A DNA stretch of 64,000 nucleotides, from contig NZ_ABIZ01000001.1 of NCBI RefSeq assembly GCF_000172155.1, forward strand, positions 6,791,105-6,855,104, read 5' to 3'. How positions within the stretch are numbered: position 1 is the stretch's first letter; each line of letters opens with the position of its first letter. The notes beneath the pieces were generated by a model that saw only the letters and a list, made by a program, of their open reading frames with translations, searched no databases and was not told where the DNA came from. This document shows positions 7,687 to 15,100 of the stretch, piece by piece. Position numbers and translations under genes: made by a program. This DNA comes from Verrucomicrobium spinosum DSM 4136 = JCM 18804 (GTDB lineage Bacteria > Verrucomicrobiota > Verrucomicrobiia > Verrucomicrobiales > Verrucomicrobiaceae).

Positions 7687-9116
7687 CCACCCCTTTCAGC
7701 ATGATACCACACGTCTCCTCTAAAGGTGCCTGGCATCTGAATTTCGCTGGGAAGAACTACAAATCCCTTTTGTTTCATGTAGTTACGCAACTCTGTCAGC
7801 GAAGGGTGAACACCTGAAGCAATCGGCTGTCTGGTTACAATCGCAGGATAGGGAGAATAGCGAGTCTTGGTCGCTCCAACCAGGACAATTTCGTCTCCAA
7901 AAATCGCATTTTGCAGGTCAAGACGCACCAGATAGTCGGAAGGCAAGGCATCACGCAACTCAAGCTTACCCTTGGCGGCATCCGCCCCTTGATCCACCAC
8001 AAATCCATAGCGATGACCATGTGTATGCTTGTTCACCTCGCCAGCCCCAGCATCATGATAGACATGATGCTCACCACCTTGTCCTAGGGCTCTTCCTTGG
8101 AGCTGGATTGGGTCGCCGAGCTTTTCGAGGAATCGGATTTGTCGATCCAAAGCAAAGGATCGGTGCGTGCGACGATCCCAGCCTGGACCTGCTCTTTGAA
8201 GCTCTCTTCGGAAACTTTCGACGATGCTCTCCAAGCTTTCCTGATCAGTTCTGGATCCGTTTCGTATTGCATCTGATTTTTGTAAAATAGTTGTTAGAGC
8301 ACCTTCCGCAAATGAATTGTCCGCGGGTATAGAAAACTGGAGCCGGGCATCCCGCCCATCCTTTTCCTGACGCCTGGCTGGACCAGGCATCTGCGGCATC
8401 TTCTCCACCAGGTCTCGCAGCCGTCGGTACTCCTGCTCATCGGTCTGACCAAGAATAAGGTCGATGGGGTGGATGACGCCGGCTTCCGTTCGGATGAAGT
8501 TGTCCGGCTTGGCATCGCTGGCATAGATGTCCAGGTGCTCGTGCACATACCCTTCATCCGCCACCTTGAGAAACCCCTTCGCCCGCATGTAAGTCTGGAT
8601 CTCCGCTGCATTCGGGTGGGGAGACGCTTCCTGTACATCATACCACGGCTGGGTTGTCACCAGGCGCGGCAGGCTTTCCCCAGGAAGCTGGGTCAGGCCT
8701 GCGACAGCGACGTCGTCATCAAAGAGGATGTTGGTCCAGGCCAGACGGCGCAGATAGGTCTGGATGTTCCCACCCCAGCCAAATTCACCCGGCCTGGTGA
8801 GCTTGATGGCGAGGTTGGAAGGCCGGTGGTGATACACATCGTGCTCAGCCCCCCGGAACTTCCTGAGCGAGGCTATGCCTCCTTCGAGAGTTTCCGCATG
8901 GACTCGCGGTAAGCCAGGGCTCTCGTGGCGGGATCGTCGCTCTGGTCCTCCAGGTACCCGGCCTGCTTCTTCATGGCGGCGAGCTTGCGCTCCCACGGCA
9001 CTGCGGCGGACGCTCTCAAGCGCTCGTCCAGGGTTGCGATCTTGATGGGCACGGGCGGTATCATTTCCATGAGTAAGAAGTATATCAGGATTATGGGGGG
9101 AGGCAAGACGGATCAC
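7491..9116 (-). CDS. double protein-kinase-like (PolyVal kinase) module, second kinase truncated
   Basis: The first kinase-like domain (~residues 92-225) has GAEHDVY, a Lys-containing AIKLTRPG segment, HLDIYASDAKPDN (catalytic-loop-like) and HPIDLIL, as in kinases embedded in phage polyvalent proteins. An RLQFS linker follows, then a second kinase N-lobe (GQGGEHHVY to FRGDVWYHAE). The second domain is cut near 7700, where the LPD module of the next gene begins, so its catalytic loop is missing; the last ~65 residues are shadow of that gene. The first ~90 residues also look shadow-like (see 8873). The second kinase plus junction is duplicated at 20343-21195, and the first kinase at 17.8-18.5 kb. 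Confidence 0.6.
   Translation of the reverse strand: MIRLASPHNPDILLTHGNDTARAHQDRNPGRALESVRRSAVGAQARRHEEAGRVPGGPERRSRHESPGLPRVHAETLEGGIASLRKFRGAEHDVYHHRPSNLAIKLTRPGEFGWGGNIQTYLRRLAWTNILFDDDVAVAGLTQLPGESLPRLVTTQPWYDVQEASPHPNAAEIQTYMRAKGFLKVADEGYVHEHLDIYASDAKPDNFIRTEAGVIHPIDLILGQTDEQEYRRLRDLVEKMPQMPGPARRQEKDGRDARLQFSIPADNSFAEGALTTILQKSDAIRNGSRTDQESLESIVESFRRELQRAGPGWDRRTHRSFALDRQIRFLEKLGDPIQLQGRALGQGGEHHVYHDAGAGEVNKHTHGHRYGFVVDQGADAAKGKLELRDALPSDYLVRLDLQNAIFGDEIVLVGATKTRYSPYPAIVTRQPIASGVHPSLTELRNYMKQKGFVVLPSEIQMPGTFRGDVWYHAERGGCSPGCALMRRYLETGSFARRTMRSCWMRMCRRRGPTLRSPTGQASPRWTRRCPKAGRHGDPARS
8084..8272 (-). CDS. small ORF overlapping second kinase module
   Basis: A 62-aa hydrophilic ORF beginning MQYETDPELIRKAW and ending in a Ser/Lys-rich tail and TAG. 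It lies in another frame just ahead of the kinase GQGGEHHVY motif. It has the size and position of the other small ORFs that precede kinase domains here. An identical copy is at 20936-21124. Function unknown. Confidence 0.4.
   Translation of the reverse strand: MQYETDPELIRKAWRASSKVSEESFKEQVQAGIVARTDPLLWIDKSDSSKSSATQSSSKEEP
8873..9070 (-). CDS. small ORF preceding first kinase module (copy A)
   Basis: A 65-aa ORF with a PIKIATLDERL start, PWERKLAAMKKQAGY in the middle and a TAG stop that coincides with the point where the kinase frame becomes natural-looking (GGIASLRKF). Paralogues of exactly 198 nt occur at 18251-18448 and 13451-13648, always in this position. A one-base frame change would fuse it to the kinase, so it may be the true kinase N-terminus rather than a separate gene. 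Confidence 0.45.
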   Translation of the reverse strand: MEMIPPVPIKIATLDERLRASAAVPWERKLAAMKKQAGYLEDQSDDPATRALAYRESMRKLSKEA

Positions 9117-10683
9117 CTCGGGCAGGGGGCTGCGTACCTCCAGCTCCGCGGCGCGCCGGTCGAGCTCTGCCGTGAGCTGGCTGGCGGTGCGGCCGTCCAG
9201 CGCCGCCTCGCGCGCCTGGCGCGATCAGGTCATTGAGTTCAAGGTCAAACTTGGCCTCGCCAGAGTACAGGCTCAGAAGGCGGGTCAGGGCATCTCTCAT
9301 GGCCTGCCACATCCGCTGCGCCAGGCCCGGCTCCTGCCCGTTGAGCTGGGCCACCACGGCAGGTGCCTCACCGGCTTCGATCTGCCGCGCCATCCACTCC
9401 AGTGCCAGCTCCGGCGGCTGCTCCTCCAGGTGCGCGTACCCTGGCTCGTCAAGGATGGCGTCCAGTTCCGCCTGCGGGATGGCCCCCATCAGTTTGTTCC
9501 AGCGGGCGGCAAAGTCCGCATCCGTCTCAAGCAGGAAGTTCACGCCCTCGTGGCCCATGCGCTCGTGCACCAGCACCCTTCCCACCGCCGCCAGCGGCGT
9601 CTCACCAGGACGCTGCTCCACCTGCCCCAGGAACAGCAGCGTGCGCTTCGTGTGCCGGTCAAAGAGCGCCTCCGCCCCCTCCATGCTTGCTATCTCCGCA
9701 TCGCTGTAGTCCTCCCCATAGGAGGAGGCCGCCAGGTCCGCGGGAGTGTCAAAGGCTAGAACCCGCTGGTGCAGCAGCGCAGGCAGGTGCTGGCGGATGG
9801 TATCCAGCGCCCCACGGGCTTCCGGAGCGGCAACAAGCGCCCCCGTGCCTTGCGCACGAGACTGGGCCAATCCATCAGATCGCCTGCGGGATGGGAGCAC
9901 AAAACGGCCCTGCTCCACCGGCGTGTCCACCCCTTCCGACGGCCCCAGCGAGAAGCTCGTGGCTTGACTTGCACCCTCTCTGGTGGCACCTTCTCCCTGT
10001 CGCCCAGGAGTATAAACCTGCGCTGTGTTGGACTCGACGCCAGCAGGCGATGTCACCCAGGCTGTTCGAAAGGATAGCCTGGGTTTGTTCCTTTTGGAGG
10101 ATTCAAAGATCCGCTCCGCCACCACCACGGTTCCATCGGGGAACTTCTTGGAGTAGTTCACCTTCGTGCGGTTGGCCTTGGTCGATGGAGTGACCTTGAT
10201 GCTATCGGGATCATCCAGCGTTTCCAGCAGACGCGGAATGTCCTGCGCGGTCAGCGCCCGCTGCCCCATGCGATGCTCCACCTCAGCATCGCCATGTTTG
10301 TTGAAGGCATGGCGAATCTTCAGCGCCGTCACTTCATGCTGCATTCCTGTCACATCGGGCCCGCCCTGCTTGAGAATCTCCGCGGCCTCCGCGTCCGATG
10401 CAGCCCTGATTTCAAACACCCCCTGAAATTGAGCGTCACCCACAGCATTGCCTGCGAATGTGGCAAACTCCTCGCGATGACCTTCTGGCAGAGGTCCCAA
10501 TGAATAGCTGGGGCGGCCCCGGCCATCCAGACTTTCCTTGACTTTGAGGTCCAGAGTGGGATATTCCCTTGCCCAGACAGCGGGGTCCTGTGCTTGCCAG
10601 TTGCCCGTCGTTACTGGCGGGAGTGCAGGCAAGCTATTCTGCACTCCCTCCTTGATATCTGGACCTGCGTAGAGCAGATGCAT
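9091..10683 (-). CDS. BECR nuclease-like plus HExxGH zincin-like polyvalent fragment
   Basis: 530 aa. Residues ~100-215 resemble the phage barnase/EndoU/colicin/RelE-like (PBECR) group: ALKIRHAFNKHG, an ALTAQDIPRL helix and a C-terminal strand ending in LSFRTAW. An SFSLG linker follows, then a zincin-like domain with VLVHERMGHEGVNFLL (~residues 375-390) and a downstream LALEWMARQ helix. The final ~45 residues are out of frame: near 9225 a 1-nt shift separates this gene from the reading frame that continues ASQLTAELDRRAAELEVR into the kinase module. The first Met follows a conserved inter-cassette spacer, so the gene is probably 5'-truncated. Confidence 0.6.
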   Translation of the reverse strand: MHLLYAGPDIKEGVQNSLPALPPVTTGNWQAQDPAVWAREYPTLDLKVKESLDGRGRPSYSLGPLPEGHREEFATFAGNAVGDAQFQGVFEIRAASDAEAAEILKQGGPDVTGMQHEVTALKIRHAFNKHGDAEVEHRMGQRALTAQDIPRLLETLDDPDSIKVTPSTKANRTKVNYSKKFPDGTVVVAERIFESSKRNKPRLSFRTAWVTSPAGVESNTAQVYTPGRQGEGATREGASQATSFSLGPSEGVDTPVEQGRFVLPSRRRSDGLAQSRAQGTGALVAAPEARGALDTIRQHLPALLHQRVLAFDTPADLAASSYGEDYSDAEIASMEGAEALFDRHTKRTLLFLGQVEQRPGETPLAAVGRVLVHERMGHEGVNFLLETDADFAARWNKLMGAIPQAELDAILDEPGYAHLEEQPPELALEWMARQIEAGEAPAVVAQLNGQEPGLAQRMWQAMRDALTRLLSLYSGEAKFDLELNDLIAPGARGGAGRPHRQPAHGRARPARRGAGGTQPPARGDPSCLPP

Positions 10684-10870
10684 CCCAGCAATGTCCTCGC
10701 CTCAGCAGGTGATTGTGAGGTGGCCCGTACTACCGAGGTGCAATGCAACAACATGCGCCTGCAACGACGGTGATTTTGGCATCGCGATAGTGAACAACCA
10801 AGAAATCCTCCCTCAGCGTTGGCCGGGAAAGGAGTGAGGCGAGCCCCCGGTGTTTACGCTCCGGTGGTTG
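10684..10870 (-). repeat. post-immunity spacer element, copy 1
   Basis: There is no credible gene between 10684 and 10989. The part nearest 10684-10870 is alignable by eye with 16400-16565 (- strand) and 59980-60140 (+ strand). Shared blocks are a C(T)CCCGGC run, GATTTCTT/TTTTCTT, an ATCGC.ATGCCAAA block and CACAATCACCTGCTGAGGCGAGG. In all three cases it follows an 88-aa immunity gene, which suggests a duplicated cassette boundary. Confidence 0.5.
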
Positions 10871-10989
10871 AGACGGGCGATCAACCCTTCCGGACTTTCG
10901 GTCTGTTATTCCAAATGCAGAGCAAGCACCTCCGCCGCCAGGGCCCAAGCCAGAAAACGATGACCGCAAAGAAGAAAGTCTTGGCCGGT

Positions 10990-11256
10990 TCAGTCAAAGA
11001 TCACATCTTGAGGCAAGTCAGGCGGCTCGCCTTCGTGTTTGGCTGTGAGGTGAAGACCAAGTTCCGTCGCTGCATATTGGCAAGTACTCATGATACCATC
11101 GAAATGTCGTGAGGCGGTGGCGAGATGCGCCTCAAGTGGCTCCCTAAACTCTGCATTGCCCAGCAATTGCAGGGACCTCAACTCTTCAAAGGGACCACAT
11201 TCCATGGTGAGAGTAAGCTGCTCGTTTAGTCTTTTGAGAGTGAGCGTCGTGATCAT
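10990..11256 (-). CDS. candidate immunity protein, 88-aa family (to HELVH toxin), copy 1
   Basis: An acidic 88-aa protein starting MITTLTLKRLNEQLT. The start at 11256 is chosen because both paralogues (16564-16830, 59716-59979) start at the same residue and are of equal length. It lies 8 nt downstream of the HELVH metallopeptidase ORF stop at 11265. There is no signal peptide, so a cytosolic partner is expected. The pairing with a metallopeptidase in three separate places is the basis for the immunity call; no family is recognised. Confidence 0.65.
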   Translation of the reverse strand: MITTLTLKRLNEQLTLTMECGPFEELRSLQLLGNAEFREPLEAHLATASRHFDGIMSTCQYAATELGLHLTAKHEGEPPDLPQDVIFD

Positions 11257-11264
11257 GGAAATGG

Positions 11265-12137
11265 TTAAGGCGACAAGAATATGTCCAGACAGGTGAGGAA
11301 TGATTCCCGCCATGCATAGCGGCCAGTGCGATCGCTTCTGAAATTTAGATGAGCGGTTAGTTCTTTGGCAGGATAGGTCAGTTTTTCCAGATGTACAGTC
11401 GGCACCTCTACCGCCAGGGCATCTTCCACTCCGGGGTAAACTCGGCCAGCAGCCTGGTTCCCGGCATGGTCGGCCCAGTCATCTGGAAATCCTTTTACGT
11501 CGAGGCCGTAGAGGACGCCCGTTTTGGAATAGAGAATCAGGGGACGCCCCTGGAACCCGCCCGTGCGTCGTGAGGCCAGGGCAGTGACCCGGTCCCTGAA
11601 GGATGACGGACCTTTGAGGTGTGCCCAGTGTACCAACTCATGGAAGAGGTTGCGCCGCAATGTCGGAAAATCAGGAGTCTTGGGATTGATTACAATCGAG
11701 TCGCCTTCGGGACGATAGGCCGCAGGGCTGGTGGTGTGCCTGGGGTCCACGGCAATTACAACGGGCTGCCGGGCAAGCTGTCCGGCCAGCGCCGGGGGCA
11801 TGAAGCTGGCGAACTCCTCCACGATCGTCCGGATCTGCTCACTGCTGTGAGTATTGTCACCCGTGATACCTCGCACCAGAGTGTCCAGCTTCGGAGGGGT
11901 AACTTGCTTGAGCAGGGTCACCAACTGCTGCGCCTGTTCCTTGGTGAAGACGTGGGTGTCCAGATCACGTACTCCCAGCTTGTCCAGAAGGCTTCGCAAC
12001 GGCGTGCCGGGGGCGCGACCATGCCTCCACCGGATCGCTGTTCTTGAGCTGCGCATCATCCCGCGTGCGGAAGATCTGCTGCCTCGCGCCCCCCCCCAGG
12101 TCTCCGTGTACTCGATCAACTCAGGCGGCTTTGCCAC
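11265..12137 (-). CDS. HELVH zincin-like metallopeptidase effector, copy 1
   Basis: Homology with the copies at 16827 and 58973 begins at APGTPLRSLLDKLG (about residue 43) and runs to the stop. The catalytic-type motif is RRNLFHELVHWAHLKG near residue 165; HELVH would bind zinc through its two His residues. The preceding ~40 residues (from MAKPPELIEYTETWGG) are junction sequence containing a G9 tract and an out-of-frame LPD scar. The gene follows the kinase stop at 12168 in the same frame and precedes its immunity gene. Its delivery domain is missing, so it looks like a displaced C-terminal toxin. Confidence 0.65.
   Translation of the reverse strand: MAKPPELIEYTETWGGARGSRSSARGMMRSSRTAIRWRHGRAPGTPLRSLLDKLGVRDLDTHVFTKEQAQQLVTLLKQVTPPKLDTLVRGITGDNTHSSEQIRTIVEEFASFMPPALAGQLARQPVVIAVDPRHTTSPAAYRPEGDSIVINPKTPDFPTLRRNLFHELVHWAHLKGPSSFRDRVTALASRRTGGFQGRPLILYSKTGVLYGLDVKGFPDDWADHAGNQAAGRVYPGVEDALAVEVPTVHLEKLTYPAKELTAHLNFRSDRTGRYAWRESFLTCLDIFLSP
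12015..12085 (-). pseudogene. LPD-module scar
   Basis: Read in a different frame from the surrounding toxin ORF, this ~70-nt stretch encodes QQIFRTRDDAQLKNSD.VEAW, matching the N-terminal module of the proteins at 21828 and 25155. It is a leftover from recombination between the module and the toxin cassette. Confidence 0.6.
12089..12097 (-). repeat. G9 homopolymer at module junction
   Basis: Nine C on the + strand (G9 in the coding sense), inside the toxin ORF 11265-12137 between the start (TETWGG) and the LPD scar. A change of one base would take the upstream ATG out of the toxin frame. Confidence 0.7.
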
Positions 12138-12167
12138 TTACCTCTGTTCCGGCACTTTGGCTCGCAC

Positions 12168-15100
12168 TTACTCTAGACCCTTTTCCCCGGGGTTCAGCAC
12201 TTGCAGATCTATGGGAACCACGTACTTGCGCCCAACAACGACAAAGTTCCCTTGATGGGTATCCGCAATCACGGCTCCAGTCTTGGGGTGTCGCCACTTG
12301 TTGTATCCATCAGGCACATATCCCTGCGCCTCGAACCACCGGCGAATACGCCTTAAACTTGGCTGACGCCCTTCAATGAAAGGTTGAGACACCACAACAG
12401 CGGGCCCAGCTTTGGTTTCGATGACGCCTTCCAAACGAATGTCATCCCCATAAAGCAGGTTGGACCAAGCGATGTTTTTCAGATAGGCACTCAGTTCGCC
12501 TCTGGCGCCAAAATTTGGTGGAAGTGTTACCTTTATAACACGCCCCGAAGGTGGATGACCAAAGACATTTCTCTCGACACCCCCTTCGAAAATTGGCAGA
12601 TCCTCGACTAGTCGTTCGAATCCTTCTGGGTGGATGAGCCATCCTTTTTGTCGACTCCACGATACCAAGGATTCGGCCTCGGCACGGAGCCGTTCCGCCG
12701 CATCTGCGCGTGCATTTCTTCCCGAGTCAGTCTCTGCGCGTGCAATGAGCTCTCCAAGCGCAGCTTCAGCATCTCTTCGGGTCGGAGGATCTCCATGCCT
12801 GTTAATGTACGGGATGTCTCTGACTCCGTCAATCTTGGATGGGGTTTCATTTGGTTTCTTGGGAATGAGGTTTCTGCCAGCAGATCTGCCGCCGTTGTGT
12901 TTTACAGAAGAAAACTGCAGCCGGGAGTCCGGCCCCGTCCCGTTCCTTGCCTGCCGGGGCGCAGGCATCTGCGGAGTCCGCTCCGCCAAGTCTCGCATGC
13001 GCCGGTAGTCCTGCTCCGGAGTGTGGTCGAGGATGATATCAATGGGGTGGATGACCCCGGCCTCCGTCCGGATCAAGCTGGCTGCCTTGGCATCGCTGGC
13101 CGAGATGTCCAGATGCTTGTGTACGTACGCTCCGTCTGCCACCTTGAGGAAGCCCCTGGCGCGCATGTAGGCCTCCACCTCGCTCGCATCTGGATGCGGA
13201 CGCACTTTGTCTGCGCGGTACCACGGCTGGGTGGTGACCAGGCGTGGAAGGCTTTCGCCAGGAAGCTGGGTCAGGCCTTCAACAGCAACGTCATCGTCGA
13301 AAAGAAGGTTGCCCCAGGCCAGACGGCGCAGGTAGGTCTGCAAGTTGCCGTCCCAGCCAAACTCGCCCGGCTTGGTGAGCTTGACGGCCAGGTTGGAAGG
13401 CTGGTGTGGATAGACATCGTGCTCCGCTCCACCGAGCTTTTGGAGAGGTGCTATTCCCCGTGTGAGCGTTTCTCCATGGACTCGAGATAAGCCAGGGCTC
13501 TCACGGCCGGATCGTCGTTCCGGTCCGTCTTGTACCCGGCCTGCTTTTTCATGGCGGCGAGCTTTCGCTCCCAGGGCACTGCGGCGGAGGCTTTCAAGCG
13601 CTCGTCCAGGGTTGCGATCTTGATGGGAACGGCCGGTTTGGTTTCCATTTGGGTCCAGTGTATCAGGGTTGTGGGGCAGGGCAAGACGGATGAAATCAGG
13701 GGGCTGGCTGCGGGGCTCACGCTCCGAGGAGCGGCGCAGCAGGTCGTCGGTGGGATGGGCGGCACTGCGGCCGTCCAGGGCGGCCTGGCGGGCCAGGGAG
13801 ATGAGGTCACGCACATCGCGCTCGAAGGCGGCCTTCCCATTTCTGGACAACATGTCCATGAGCTTCGCGACCGCCTCCTGCAGGGCCTGCCACATGCGGC
13901 GGGCCAGGGAAGGCAGCTTGTTCTCCAGCTCTGCCACGGTGCGGGCCCCTTCCACCTGCTCCACCTTGCGGGCGAGCCACTCCAGGGCCAGGTCTGCGGG
14001 GTGACCGGCCAGATGCTGGTAGCCTGGCTCATTCAGGATGGCCTGCAGCTCGCCGCGGGGGATGCGCGAGGCGAGCTGGTTCCACGAACACCCAATGGCT
14101 TCATCCGTGGCCAGCAGGAAGTTCACCCCCTCATGGCCCACGCGGTCATGCAGCAGAAGGCGGGCGAGGGCGTGCAGCGGCGTTTCGCCCACGCGCAGCT
14201 CGATCTGGCTGGCAAAGATGAGGGTGCGCCCCGTGTGCCGGTCAAAGAGCGCTTCTGCCTCCTCCATGCTTGCGATCTCCGCATCGCTGTAGTCCTCCCC
14301 ATAGGAGGAGGCGGCGAGATCCGCTGGCGAGTCAAAGACCAGGACGCGCTGGTGCACCAGCCCGGGGAGGCGTCGCCGGATGGCTGCCAGCGCCTCGCGG
14401 TACACGGAGGGGCTCGCGCTGCTGCGCCGGGAGGCGAGGGTTCTGTTGTGCCTGTTGTTTCCTTGTCCCCGGCTGAAGCTCAACCGCGGCCGGGTGCTCG
14501 CGGAGGTCATGGGCCCGGCGGCCTGCAGTGCCAGAGCGTCCGCCTGCAGCAACTTGAGCGCAGTGAGATACCGGGCCCGCATCTGGTTGACGATGTTCTG
14601 CACCGCCACCTCAGGCAGGCCGGATTCCTGCGCAATCCCGGCGATGGGGCGGTCCTTGAGGAACTCGGCGAAGATCAGGCGGATCTTCTGCGGGACAGGG
14701 GCCAGGATGGCCCGCAGGGCCCGCTCGTGGAGGGAGGGGCCTCCTGAAGGGGGCTGGAGGGGGGCGGCAAAGAGCTGATGGAGGGGGCCGCCCTCGTTTA
14801 ATGAAACTGAGGGGTCTCCACTCCCGGCATGTTCACGATTCCCATGGAGAAGTGCTTCCAGTAGTTGGGGTCTTTCGCTGCCCTGGCTTGATGCAAGGGA
14901 TTGGAGGAATATAGCGCGACGTAGTGTTGCCTGACCCGCTCGAGATGCGCGAACCAGATTCGTTTCTGCTCCGGCGTCAAAGCGTTCTCGGCCAACGGGT
15001 CTTCCGTCTCTGTAAATGAACTGTTGTCGCTCGAAGTCATAACGGTAGTTGCGAAGGGCCGGGATCTTCTGGTGGAGATGCGAAAGGAACGTCTCGATGA

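Noticed and set aside
10730-10969. 79-aa - strand ORF between immunity gene and BECR module
   Set aside because: It lies in the repeated spacer, is not open in the other two copies, and has shadow-like composition.
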